DNA from: Thalassotalea atypica
Lineage (GTDB): Bacteria > Pseudomonadota > Gammaproteobacteria > Enterobacterales > Alteromonadaceae
Direction of reading: 5' to 3'
Length of the DNA: 64,000 nt
Assembly: GCF_030295975.1 (NCBI RefSeq)
Contig: NZ_AP027364.1
Location: 2,046,001-2,110,000, forward strand
The position numbers and the translations under genes were made by a program. The notes under the pieces are model-generated. The model saw nothing but the letters and a program-made list of their open reading frames with translations. It was not told the DNA's origin and made no database searches. Numbering within the stretch: position 1 is the stretch's first letter; each line of letters opens with the position of its first letter. This document shows positions 1-8,711 of this stretch, in pieces.

Positions 1-1785
1 CAGTGGTTTAACAAACAAACACAAGGGATAGAAAAAGAGTGGGTCCAAGGGTTGCTGCGCCAATGCAGCCTTGATTCAGCAGAAACATTGATAGGGCAGA
101 AGTCATATAAACCAAACTACTACATGTTAACGGCGGAAGACATGAAAACTATCTCCAAAAAAGATGAATCGAATAAAGCGCCAAACAATTTAACTATGGA
201 AGTTGAATTTCCACAGAAAATATTGGATACCCTGAAACTAGTACAAGATAAACCATTTCCAACTTATCGACTATTTGCCAAAACATTACATTCTATTTTA
301 AAGGAAGATTTAACATCGCCACAATTCGCGGGTGTAGAATCTCTGGCTAACAAAGGTATAGAGATTAATAATACGGTTTTGGGCAGTGCTGATTGTGGTT
401 GTGTAAAAAATATTGAAGATAATAAAGTAACTTACAACATATATCCTGGTTGGTTGTATTCTGCAGCTGATAAAGAACACGTAGCACCAATGTCGAAGGA
501 TAAAGAAAAAGCAAAGACAGACAAATTAAAGAAAATTGATTACAGCACTATTTCCCGGATAGGTTATCAAGGGCTAAGCCTTAGTGAAAATGGCAAATTT
601 AATCACGAAACAGCTTTAAAGTATTGGTATAAGGCCAGTGAAAAATTTATTAAGCAAGCTAACCAGCACTACAGTAAAAAGGATATTATCGTAGAATTAG
701 AAAACTGGAAATCGTGGGATAAATTAACTATTAAGGAAGCGCTTACCAGTTTTAAATACAATATCTTAAACCCTGAACACTATGCTGCCAGCTCCAAATC
801 CATGCCAATAGATGGTGTTACTTTATATTTTCCTGACTATTCTTCAGAGTTTAATCTTCAATTATCAGAAATCGCTGATGAATTTATTAGCTTAAAGAAG
901 GATCACGCTGAATTTCATGTCAACGTTTTGCTAGATATAGCAATTTGCGGGGCCAATATCGATTGCTCTACCGCGAAATTGAACACACCACTAGTTGACT
1001 TGAAAACGTGTGAAATTGCCATTGGTGGAAAAATTAAGAAGCAAGAAGAAAGTAGCCGATGCGCTGTGGTTAAATCGGAGGGCGCCACGATAGAAGAGCA
1101 AGAGGCCGCTAAACACAAAGTCGATATGGAAACATTAAATTACGTATTGATTTATTTACCAGAGAAAACAACCGAAACCAAAAAGCACTTACGAAGAGTA
1201 ATAGAAAACACCTTTAAAGGAGAAGGTCGTAGTAAAATGTTAAATAAAATCATCCCTATCATAGTGCCTTACGACTTATCTCAAGAACAGAGTTTCGAAC
1301 AAGTTGAAGATGATATCGTCTATGCGAAACATAATTTTGGCGGCATTGGTTTTTGGCCACTTCCACTTGAGGGAGAGCCTTCGTTCAAAAAACTACAGGG
1401 TATTATCAACACGCACCTTTTTAACAATGCCGAACAAAAATACATAGAGAAACTTGTTAGTAAAGTACTGCCTATAGAAATGTGTGATTTCATCTGCACT
1501 CAGCGGGGGTACTTCAGAACCGTATTAGGGACGCTTGTGTTTTTTCTAGTCGTTTCTGCTTTCGCCAAAAGCTCATCATGTTATGTCTGCAAAATTATTG
1601 AACAATACCAACGTACGTATTTATCTTCATGGATTGCTACTTTAGTTTTGGTACTTGCGATGCTTGGTTGTGATCGATTTTTTCAAGAACATGCAGACAA
1701 AGCAATGTCTGGGGTGGTTGTCACAATTGTGTTTTATTTTATTGGCAACTACATTATTAATATCAAAAAAAAGCAGTTGCCGTGA
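1..1785 (+). CDS. Hypothetical protein with C-terminal membrane segments, 5' end outside window
   Basis: The reading frame is open from the first base of the window, so the gene starts upstream; a TTG at 52 is the first possible start inside but is not convincing because 17 codons before it are also open. About 594 codons are visible. The body is hydrophilic and lysine-rich with no family I recognise. The last 90 or so residues carry three hydrophobic stretches (around FRTVLGTLVFFLVV, WIATLVLVLAMLGC and VVVTIVFYFIGNYI) and end in a basic IKKKQLP tail, so it is probably membrane-anchored at its C-terminus. Several cysteines lie in the middle and near the membrane segments. It precedes a DUF4157 gene by 90 bp on the same strand, and may belong to the same accessory block. 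Function unknown. Confidence 0.75.
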   Translation, partial: QWFNKQTQGIEKEWVQGLLRQCSLDSAETLIGQKSYKPNYYMLTAEDMKTISKKDESNKAPNNLTMEVEFPQKILDTLKLVQDKPFPTYRLFAKTLHSILKEDLTSPQFAGVESLANKGIEINNTVLGSADCGCVKNIEDNKVTYNIYPGWLYSAADKEHVAPMSKDKEKAKTDKLKKIDYSTISRIGYQGLSLSENGKFNHETALKYWYKASEKFIKQANQHYSKKDIIVELENWKSWDKLTIKEALTSFKYNILNPEHYAASSKSMPIDGVTLYFPDYSSEFNLQLSEIADEFISLKKDHAEFHVNVLLDIAICGANIDCSTAKLNTPLVDLKTCEIAIGGKIKKQEESSRCAVVKSEGATIEEQEAAKHKVDMETLNYVLIYLPEKTTETKKHLRRVIENTFKGEGRSKMLNKIIPIIVPYDLSQEQSFEQVEDDIVYAKHNFGGIGFWPLPLEGEPSFKKLQGIINTHLFNNAEQKYIEKLVSKVLPIEMCDFICTQRGYFRTVLGTLVFFLVVSAFAKSSSCYVCKIIEQYQRTYLSSWIATLVLVLAMLGCDRFFQEHADKAMSGVVVTIVFYFIGNYIINIKKKQLP

Positions 1786-1875
1786 TTGTACTAATAGCGG
1801 CAGCTATGTGGATTAAAATATAGGTAGAACAGTTGTCAGGTGTTAATCAACATGCTGTGTTAATCGAATGGATAA

Positions 1876-2520
1876 ATGATGAAAACATACAGTGAACAAT
1901 CTCGACAAGTTGCCAGTAAAGTAAAGGCCAATTCAAATAGCTATAGTCAAAATAACAAAAGCGGCAGTCACTTTTTTACGGATAAAAGGGCTACTACCGC
2001 TATTCAGAGGCAATTAAAGTCTGCAGCCAATGCTACAACTTTAGTACAAAAACATGCCTTAGAAGATGAAGAATTTGATGAAAGTAAATTGCACCAGAGG
2101 AAATTGAAATCAGTACAGCAACAGCTTAGTTATTTACAGTCAGATTGTTCAAAAACAACACCACCTATGCAAAAAACATCCAACAAAACGGGTTTACCCG
2201 ACAACCTGAAATTAGGGATGGAAAACCTATCGGGCATGTCATTGGATCACGTTAAAGTTCACTACAACTCAGCTAAACCGGCAGCCGTTCAGGCTCATGC
2301 ATATGCACAAGGTAGTGAAATTCACCTAGGGAGTGGTCAAGAAAAACACTTGCCCCATGAATTAGGACATGTTGTACAACAAGCTCAAGGTAGGGTACAA
2401 GCGACGACAAATGTCGATGGGGTAGCGGTAAATGACAATCCTTCGCTTGAAAATGAGGCGACAGAGCTTGGGAATAAAGCATTACAGCGAGCGACAAACA
2501 AAAAACACTTAATTGAGTAA
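1876..2520 (+). CDS. DUF4157 domain protein (HExxH), eCIS-associated type
   Basis: This 214-residue protein has a low-complexity, polar N-terminal half rich in Gln, Ser and Lys, followed by a DUF4157 domain from about residue 106 to 195. The domain signature is visible: GLPDNLKLGMENLSGMSLD, then VKVHYNS, then PHELGHVVQQAQGRVQ with the zinc-protease-like HExxH at H161-H165, and the closing NPSLENEA. In other bacteria DUF4157 proteins are often encoded next to extracellular contractile injection systems, polymorphic toxins or their effectors; whether they are active proteases is not settled. No signal peptide is seen. Two tandem ATGs (1876 and 1879) are possible starts. No injection-system structural gene is visible here, so that link depends on what lies left of the window. 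Confidence 0.85.
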   Translation: MMKTYSEQSRQVASKVKANSNSYSQNNKSGSHFFTDKRATTAIQRQLKSAANATTLVQKHALEDEEFDESKLHQRKLKSVQQQLSYLQSDCSKTTPPMQKTSNKTGLPDNLKLGMENLSGMSLDHVKVHYNSAKPAAVQAHAYAQGSEIHLGSGQEKHLPHELGHVVQQAQGRVQATTNVDGVAVNDNPSLENEATELGNKALQRATNKKHLIE

Positions 2521-2536
2521 TAAAAAGAGAAATCAA

Positions 2537-3961
2537 ATGGACTTTAGTTTGTCAAAGCGCTCCTCGTTTGTTTTGTTCATATTATTGACGGTGTTTAACG
2601 GAATAGCCGTGGATTATGCAATTGCAGAAGACAGTCATGCTATTGAGCGGCTTGCGAATCTAAGTCAACTTAATGCTGACAAATTAGCGTTAAATTATCA
2701 AAGTATTGGTGCTGTAATAGCGGACGATTATAGTGTTCTAAGGGACGAAATAAGCAACTATCAAAAATATCATTTTGATGGATCTTTCTCGGCTGTACTT
2801 GCAGATTTCAGCCAATCAATCAATTTCTCGTTAGTACAATTCCATAAGGATGCTTTATTTAAAAGTACTAAATTTCGACATGACGTTAAGTTCGAATGGG
2901 CCAAGTTCAAAGGAGAAGCTAACTTTTCTCATAGCCGTTTTTACGGTGAAGTTGGCTTCTATCAATCCGGTTTTGAAGGTCATTCCGTTTCATTTTATGG
3001 TAGCCAATTTTCTGGAGAAACAGACTTTAGTGGCTCGGTATTTGACGGTGCATTCGATTTTTCGAATATAACGGCTTATCAATCGATTACATACTACAAC
3101 AGCCAATTTAATAAGGAGGCCACTTTTTATAATAGTCGGTTTAATCAGCAAGTCGATCTAAGTCATAGTACTTTCAGAGGCGATGTGAGTTTTTCTCGTG
3201 CAATATTTATACGCTATTTGAATTTAGAAGGCGTTAAATTTATGGGGAGAATTAACTTTTACGGTGCTCGACTACCTGAAAAATTAAACCTTACTGGCCT
3301 TCATGAACTTGAGCATATTTTAGATTTAACAGTAGCCAAACCTCCTGCATACGGAGAACAGACAGCAATCAATTTGCTGGGTGCAAACATCAACAAAATT
3401 AAAATTAACTACCAAGATTTCAAATTATATTTCCCAAGTAACACAACCGCAAAGAATCGTTCTGACGTATATGCCGCTTTATTGAATGACTTTGAGCAAA
3501 GGGGAATGTATGAAGATTATCGAAAACTTTCAATAGAGCAGCAACGCTATGATTTTAAAATAAATAATCAGTGGTTAAGAGACAAGATTGAGCATTATTG
3601 GTGGGATTACGGTTTTGATAGAGGACGTATTTTTGTTTGGATTGCTATTTTCATACTATTGTATACCGCAATTAATAATTTTTTTGTCATTTGGTTGATG
3701 GAAAATGCCTTTGCTGTGACCTTTTTACTACCCCTTATTAAAAGAATGCCTGCGCACAAAAACATATTAATACGCTACGTGATGAGCTTCCCTTTGTGCC
3801 TTATATACACCATCGTTATTTTCTTTGCCGGTATTCTTGGAATTAAATACGAATTTACGCATTTTAGAAGTGATCATGTACTTGTTAACGTATACATCTT
3901 TTTCACCATGGCTACAGGATTGATATGTGCCATGTTCATACTCAACTATTTAATCAAGTGA
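2537..3961 (+). CDS. Pentapeptide-repeat protein with C-terminal membrane domain
   Basis: I place the start at ATG 2537 rather than the TTG at 2513, because it follows an AGAGA ribosome site and opens directly into a signal-like segment (KRSSFVLFILLTVFNGIAVDYAIA). The 474-residue protein then has roughly residues 90-260 made of degenerate pentapeptide-type repeats with aromatic and small residues at regular spacing (for example ANFSHSRFYGEVGFYQSGF and ATFYNSRFNQQVDLSHSTF), which should form a right-handed beta-helix. After a charged linker with DKIEHYWWDYGFDRGR come three or four hydrophobic segments to the C-terminus, resembling the membrane domain that some pentapeptide proteins share with ion channels, though I see no clear pore filter. 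It lies between the DUF4157 gene and a sensor-domain gene with close spacing, suggesting one transcript. Ligand and role unknown. Confidence 0.8.
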   Translation: MDFSLSKRSSFVLFILLTVFNGIAVDYAIAEDSHAIERLANLSQLNADKLALNYQSIGAVIADDYSVLRDEISNYQKYHFDGSFSAVLADFSQSINFSLVQFHKDALFKSTKFRHDVKFEWAKFKGEANFSHSRFYGEVGFYQSGFEGHSVSFYGSQFSGETDFSGSVFDGAFDFSNITAYQSITYYNSQFNKEATFYNSRFNQQVDLSHSTFRGDVSFSRAIFIRYLNLEGVKFMGRINFYGARLPEKLNLTGLHELEHILDLTVAKPPAYGEQTAINLLGANINKIKINYQDFKLYFPSNTTAKNRSDVYAALLNDFEQRGMYEDYRKLSIEQQRYDFKINNQWLRDKIEHYWWDYGFDRGRIFVWIAIFILLYTAINNFFVIWLMENAFAVTFLLPLIKRMPAHKNILIRYVMSFPLCLIYTIVIFFAGILGIKYEFTHFRSDHVLVNVYIFFTMATGLICAMFILNYLIK

Positions 3962-3972
3962 TCGGATTGAAT

Positions 3973-4761
3973 ATGTCTCAACATAAAGAACTACAGCTGA
4001 ACTTACCCGATATTACTTGGCTATGGATCAGTTTATTTATTTTATCTATTACATTATGTATTTCACTTTGGCTTTTTTCTAACGATATAACTTCAGAAAG
4101 GCAGGCGCTAGCACATCAGGTGGAATACACTAATTTAAGCAATGATCTTTCTAACGCGTCAGACTACCTAACCACCGAAGTGCGGGCATTTGTAATGAAT
4201 GGGGCAAGTAAACATCTTCAAAATTATTGGGTTGAAATAGATAAGACTCGAACGAGAGAAAAAGTACTGGACCGACTGGAATATTTAGGTGCACCTAGTA
4301 AGGAATTAGCTTTATTGGAACAAGCCAAAAGAAACTCTGACAATTTAGTGTTAACAGAAATACGAAGTATGAAATTGATACTTTTGGTGATTGGTGTTCC
4401 AGAACAAATGATGCCAAATGCAGTTCGTGAGTTTCGTCTAACCGTTGATGACTATGCATTATCTGATGGTGAAAAGGTAAAAAAAGCCCGCGAGATTATG
4501 TTTGATGAACAATATTATCAAACGAAGTTACAGATCATGAACCCTATAAGTACCTTTATTGAGACCATGCAAAATAGAGTCAGTAGAAATGCTCAAGATG
4601 TTAGGTATAGAACCGATTGGATGCTAACACTAATCATGGTTTTATCATCATTAATACTTTTCTTATTAATTTCTGTTGTTTGGATTCAGTTATTTATGGC
4701 CAAGAATGCTGAAGAAAACATTGCAGCAAAGGTAAATTTGAATAGTGACTTAAACGAATGA
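3973..4761 (+). CDS. Membrane-anchored chemoreceptor-type sensor domain without an output domain
   Basis: I choose ATG 3973, 11 bp after the previous stop, over ATG 3925, which would overlap the upstream gene. The 262-residue product has an N-terminal membrane helix (LWISLFILSITLCISLWLF), a helical periplasmic domain of about 180 residues, and a second membrane helix near residue 215-240, ending after about 20 cytoplasmic residues. The periplasmic part has phrases familiar from the ligand domains of some chemoreceptors and sensor kinases (VRAFVMNG, YWVEID, LGAPSKELALLEQAKRNSD, EIRSMKLI, MFDEQYY). No HAMP, methyl-accepting or kinase domain follows, so this is a stand-alone sensor module. It is 122 bp upstream of an ion channel homologue, so it might modulate that protein; this is inference. 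Confidence 0.75.
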   Translation: MSQHKELQLNLPDITWLWISLFILSITLCISLWLFSNDITSERQALAHQVEYTNLSNDLSNASDYLTTEVRAFVMNGASKHLQNYWVEIDKTRTREKVLDRLEYLGAPSKELALLEQAKRNSDNLVLTEIRSMKLILLVIGVPEQMMPNAVREFRLTVDDYALSDGEKVKKAREIMFDEQYYQTKLQIMNPISTFIETMQNRVSRNAQDVRYRTDWMLTLIMVLSSLILFLLISVVWIQLFMAKNAEENIAAKVNLNSDLNE

Positions 4762-4883
4762 ACGTGAATATTTACCAAGCAAATACAACGAGTCGTTGCG
4801 CAAACGTCGTACTGTCGCGACATAGGGGCTAATTGATGTCATTGCCGATCACTTTAATAACTTACAATAGAGGTTGAGAAAAC

Positions 4884-5981
4884 ATGTTAGCGAGTAACGG
4901 AAGACTTATAACCATTGTATGGATAATCTTTTTAACAATATTTTATTTAACTTCGGGTTACATTGCGACCACCCGAATTTATGATGACAAAGTAGAATCT
5001 GAGCAAAGGCAGAAACAGCGAATTGACCCAAAAATGACTGAAAATGGGAAAACCCAAGTAAATGCACAGGCGTTGTTACAACAGGCTAACGACGATTATG
5101 ATGAAGTTATTGTAGGTATTTATGCGGATCGTATTATCGATCTCTCAGCTAAACTAACCGGGTGGAGTGTTGATTTTTACATCTGGTTTAACTGGGATAA
5201 TGAAGCGTTAAATCCTGGAGAAACATTCCAAATAGTTGACGGCGAAATTAAGTCAAAAGTACGCCTTAAAAACATGAGTCATGATGGCCAATATTATGCG
5301 TTGTACCGAGTAAAAGCGCGAATTACTAAATTTTTTAATGTGGTTAGTTACCCACTCGATCATCATATGTTGTCTATCCATATTGAAGATAAAAAGCATC
5401 CATGGCATATGCTTCGTTATGTTCCTGATCAACGTGCAACGACTTATAGTTCACGAATAAAAGTACCGGGTTACAAACTAACCAACGTTGATATTATCTC
5501 CAAACCTCATGCGTACAAGACAAATCGTGGTAACCCAGCCCTACCTGATAATTATCAAGCCGTTTATTCACAAATCACCTACGGAATAAATATCGAACGC
5601 CCTGATTGGGGGCTTTATTTTAAAATGTTCCAAGGGTTATTTGCCTCTGTTGCGATTGCCTTATTGGCTTTCATTCTAGGTTCTTCCGCAAAAGAGCGGT
5701 TTAGTTTAGGTGTAGGTGCATTTTTTGCCTCTGTCGGTAGCAGCTACATGAACATGAATCACTTACCTGGTGTTGGTATTGTTACCCTTATTGATATGGC
5801 TAATGGCTTGACGATGGGGACGATATTTTTAACATTGCTAGGCTCTGCCTTATCTTCAGGTATAGCGAGCAACGAGAACCAGCAAAGCATAGCAAAACTT
5901 TTTAACCGCGTTAGCTTAATTTTCTTTATCGGGGGCTTCGTCTCTGTACATCTGTTGATGGCACTTATCGCCGCGAGTTAA
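4884..5981 (+). CDS. Pentameric ligand-gated ion channel homologue (Cys-loop superfamily type)
   Basis: The 365-residue protein has an N-terminal signal or anchor helix (residues 8-30), an extracellular beta-rich ligand-binding region (about 65-240) and four C-terminal membrane helices. Superfamily marks are visible: VDFYIWFNW early in the binding domain; the Pro-loop NVVSYPLDHHMLSIHIED around residue 156, matching the F/Y-P-x-D core of the Cys-loop but with no flanking cysteines, as in other bacterial members; M1 from about 244; and M2 beginning KERFSLGVG at 270, like the ERxSLG start of M2 in animal receptors. M2 is glycine- and serine-rich and ends at a conserved proline. M3 and M4 follow after a short loop. 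A GAGG-like site precedes the ATG. Ligand and ion selectivity cannot be read. It is the last gene of the left-end block. Confidence 0.85.
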   Translation: MLASNGRLITIVWIIFLTIFYLTSGYIATTRIYDDKVESEQRQKQRIDPKMTENGKTQVNAQALLQQANDDYDEVIVGIYADRIIDLSAKLTGWSVDFYIWFNWDNEALNPGETFQIVDGEIKSKVRLKNMSHDGQYYALYRVKARITKFFNVVSYPLDHHMLSIHIEDKKHPWHMLRYVPDQRATTYSSRIKVPGYKLTNVDIISKPHAYKTNRGNPALPDNYQAVYSQITYGINIERPDWGLYFKMFQGLFASVAIALLAFILGSSAKERFSLGVGAFFASVGSSYMNMNHLPGVGIVTLIDMANGLTMGTIFLTLLGSALSSGIASNENQQSIAKLFNRVSLIFFIGGFVSVHLLMALIAAS

Positions 5982-6067
5982 TCGGTTTAAGGCCCTCAAT
6001 TAGTAGTGATGTTATAAATAAGGCCACTTATTTGAGTAGCATTTAAACCTTAACCTAAACTATGCGG

Positions 6068-6073
6068 TATAAT
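6068..6073 (+). promoter_or_regulatory. Candidate -10 box (TATAAT) for the DUF2750 gene
   Basis: A perfect TATAAT lies 29 bp before the preferred ATG at 6103. The -35 region is poor (TTAAAC or AAACCT at a non-ideal distance), so only the -10 is offered. Confidence 0.45.
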
Positions 6074-6102
6074 CTCACCATTAAATATTAATGAGAAATC
6101 GC

Positions 6103-6468
6103 ATGACACAAGAAAGTAAAAATGTACTAACGCAGTTTTTAGACGCTGTGAAGGAATCACAGGAAATCTGGGCGCTGCAAGAAAAAGATGGTGAGGACTG
6201 GGTGGTATTGGACTCAATCAACTTTGAAAACGCTGAAGCTATGCCATTATGGTCAAGTAGCGACTTAGCAATGGTGCACTGTGTTGAAGAGTGGGCTGAT
6301 TATGTTCCAAATAAAATTTCATTGTCCGACTGGTTTGAGTTTTGGGTCGAAGACTTAAATGAAGATGACATCATTATTGGTGTTAATTGGGCGGGTGATG
6401 AAACTTGTTTAGAAGTTGAATTGGCCGACTTTACTCAAGCGCTAGCGGAGATCGAATCGTTTAAATAA
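6103..6468 (+). CDS. DUF2750 domain protein
   Basis: This small acidic cytosolic protein (121 residues from ATG 6103) matches the DUF2750 family: an N-terminal helix (VLTQFLDAVKESQEIWALQE), a central strand with EAMPLWSS, and the C-terminal SLSDWFEFWVEDL and VNWAGDE segments. An ATG 12 bp upstream (6091) is also in frame, but GAGA at a better distance favours 6103. The family has no established function. It stands alone: the ion channel gene upstream is separated by about 120 bp with its own TATAAT, and the next gene is convergent. Confidence 0.85.
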   Translation: MTQESKNVLTQFLDAVKESQEIWALQEKDGEDWVVLDSINFENAEAMPLWSSSDLAMVHCVEEWADYVPNKISLSDWFEFWVEDLNEDDIIIGVNWAGDETCLEVELADFTQALAEIESFK

Positions 6469-6542
6469 ATAGCTCTATTTTGTTCGCAATTTTTGTAACA
6501 GTACCATGACGAAAGTGATAACTCTCGCCATGGTGTCTATTT

Positions 6543-7541
6543 TTATAACTTAACAATCAACTTGCCTTTATTTTCACCAGTAAAAAATAAGTTTAAGCCT
6601 GTCATTGCAGATTCAAGTCCATTAAGCACATGCGTGCGATGTTTTATTTTTCCTTGCATCACATAAGGTGTCAATTTGGCCAATAACGCTGGCACTTCAC
6701 CAAAATGATCTGGCATCGCAAAACCTTGAACGGTTAAACGTTTTTTAATCATTGGGATCCAGTTAGGGCCGGGCGTTGGTACGGGTTTAGGATAATCTGC
6801 AATCATGCCACATACGGCGATTCGTCCATGAGTATTCATGCGCTCAAAAACGTGTTGTTGAATAGGGCCGCCCGTATTTTCAAAATAGATATCGATACCG
6901 TTTGGTGTTAGCTCAGCGAGCTTTTGTTCGAGGTTATCGGTTTTGTAATTAATGGCACCATCGAAACCAAGTTCATTTACAATCCAATTAGCTTTCTCAT
7001 CGGTGCCAACAACACCAACAACCGTTAAACCGTCAGCTTTTGCTAATTGGCCCACAATTGAGCCAACAGAGCCCGCAGCGCCCGAAACGACTATTGTCTC
7101 GCCAGCTTTTGGTTTCCCAATGCTATACAAGCCCTGAGTTGCGGTCAGGCCGGGCAGGGCAAACACTGATAAAATAGCTTCATCGGGTAATGGGGCTTCA
7201 ACTTTATTTAAACCTTGTCCATCGGATAGGATCAACTCTTGCCAGCCCAATAAACCCATAACGCGATCGCCAACGTTAAAGCCTTCATGATTACTCTCTA
7301 TGATTTCACCGATACCTGAGCTACGCATCACCTCACCTAATGCTACAGGTGGAATATAACTTTCAGTATCAGGGCTCATCCAACCGAACATCGCTGGATC
7401 GAGCGACATATGTGTTTGCTTTACCAAAAACTGACCAGCACCTACAGTTGGTCGTTCTTTTTGTACTACTTCAAACCAATGTGGTCCAACGGGGCCGCCA
7501 TCAGGACGGGCGACTAAATTAATAGCTGTAAATGTACTCAT
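6543..7541 (-). CDS. NADP-dependent oxidoreductase, MDR family (curcumin/prostaglandin reductase type)
   Basis: The 332-residue protein is a zinc-independent medium-chain reductase of the CurA/prostaglandin-reductase branch. It has the N-terminal catalytic domain with LDPAMFGWMS and ALGEVMRSSGIGE, then a Rossmann domain with VVSGAAGSVGSIVGQLAK (nucleotide-binding glycine motif near residues 150-165), IDIYFENTGG and the C-terminal GENKGKLIVKL. No structural-zinc cysteines are seen. Such enzymes reduce alpha,beta-unsaturated ketones or aldehydes with NADPH. It is the last gene of the acyl-CoA catabolic run, 66 bp downstream of the patatin gene, so it may reduce an enone intermediate or detoxify unsaturated carbonyls. 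The exact substrate is not predictable. Confidence 0.88.
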   Translation of the reverse strand: MSTFTAINLVARPDGGPVGPHWFEVVQKERPTVGAGQFLVKQTHMSLDPAMFGWMSPDTESYIPPVALGEVMRSSGIGEIIESNHEGFNVGDRVMGLLGWQELILSDGQGLNKVEAPLPDEAILSVFALPGLTATQGLYSIGKPKAGETIVVSGAAGSVGSIVGQLAKADGLTVVGVVGTDEKANWIVNELGFDGAINYKTDNLEQKLAELTPNGIDIYFENTGGPIQQHVFERMNTHGRIAVCGMIADYPKPVPTPGPNWIPMIKKRLTVQGFAMPDHFGEVPALLAKLTPYVMQGKIKHRTHVLNGLESAMTGLNLFFTGENKGKLIVKL

Positions 7542-7607
7542 GTATTGTTCCTGTTAACTTTGCTTTTATTTGAACGTTTTAAATAACTAATCTAGGTTTG
7601 TGCCGTG

Positions 7608-8711
7608 TTAATCTGTTAACAATGAAATGGGCTTTATCATTTCAATTGATTGATTATCTACAAAAGTACGAAATGCCTCGCCAAGTCGTTCACTCGCCTC
7701 TAGCACTTGATACCAATAGTTAATACGTGCTTGTGACGACATTTTGGTAAAGTCTGTTCTATCGGGTATTTTATTGTGCGGTAGTGAATTAATAAATTGC
7801 TGAGTAGGGCAAATAAGTACGGTATTTTTGTAATGCTGTGCTCGTACCTTTCGTGATGAACTTTTGTCAAACCAACCGGCTTTAATTGTTGAACTAAAGT
7901 GGGGATATAACGTTAATCCGTCATTGTTGATATCGAAATCAAAATGATAATCAATAATTCCACCATCTCTGTACATACCCGAAGGGCAGCCGCTTATATC
8001 TGGAATGCCTTCCATCACCATAGGGATAGAGCCTGACGCCATCAGCGCATCTTTGATGTTGGCTTCGGTTAAATGAATAATTGTAGTTGGAATGTTATCT
8101 GGATCTTGAATGTCTAAAGTCGAGCTTTTGGGTTGAAAAATAAAGCGCTCATATTGAGCTTTAAGCAATGGACGACTAATCTTATTTCTAAGGTAACTCC
8201 CTGTAAGCCCCAATAATTGCAGTGCTTTTCGCTCAGATGCAACCAGCCCATTAGACTTTGCAACGATAAAGTGAGCCCTAAAGATGGGGTTGTTAATGAT
8301 TTCAGTTGTACCATTATCACCATAAACATAGTCGAGCAGCTCTCGGCCTTTTTGAGTGATTTCAGCAGGTTTAGCATCATCTGAATAGACCGTGTCCGCG
8401 TAGCGATAAGCTAGACGCTTTATAGCGGCAACCGGATCGTTTTGTGCAAAACAGGCAGCCCTAAAAGCACCCGCACTAGATCCTATTATATTCAGTGGTT
8501 GTTGACGTCCTTTGAAAAACTCTCCAAAAACGTACTGGTCTAGCCCAAAAAGTGTAAACCATTTTGGCCCGCCGCTAGCGCCCAAAAATGAATTAAACAT
8601 ACTGGCAGAGAATCCATTTTCTAAGATTGTTTTGTGCGCGTTTTCACCCGCATAAATTTCTATCATGTGTTCTTTATACTTCGTTTTTTGAGTGGAAAAA
8701 TCAACCTGCAT
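7608..8711 (-). CDS. Patatin-like phospholipase/acyl hydrolase
   Basis: The protein (367 residues) has the patatin fold landmarks: the oxyanion-loop-like GASGGPKWF near residue 44, the nucleophile elbow GSSAG with Ser79, and the Asp of the catalytic dyad in RDGG (D249). No signal peptide is seen, so it acts inside the cell, probably on membrane or storage lipids, releasing fatty acids. Its ATG at 8711 overlaps the stop of the CoA-ligase gene by one base (TAATG), which implies translational coupling; a second in-frame ATG at 8666 with its own AAAGAA site is an alternative that would remove 15 residues not typical of the family. Release of fatty acid next to an acyl-CoA ligase makes functional sense. 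Confidence 0.87.
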   Translation of the reverse strand: MQVDFSTQKTKYKEHMIEIYAGENAHKTILENGFSASMFNSFLGASGGPKWFTLFGLDQYVFGEFFKGRQQPLNIIGSSAGAFRAACFAQNDPVAAIKRLAYRYADTVYSDDAKPAEITQKGRELLDYVYGDNGTTEIINNPIFRAHFIVAKSNGLVASERKALQLLGLTGSYLRNKISRPLLKAQYERFIFQPKSSTLDIQDPDNIPTTIIHLTEANIKDALMASGSIPMVMEGIPDISGCPSGMYRDGGIIDYHFDFDINNDGLTLYPHFSSTIKAGWFDKSSSRKVRAQHYKNTVLICPTQQFINSLPHNKIPDRTDFTKMSSQARINYWYQVLEASERLGEAFRTFVDNQSIEMIKPISLLTD

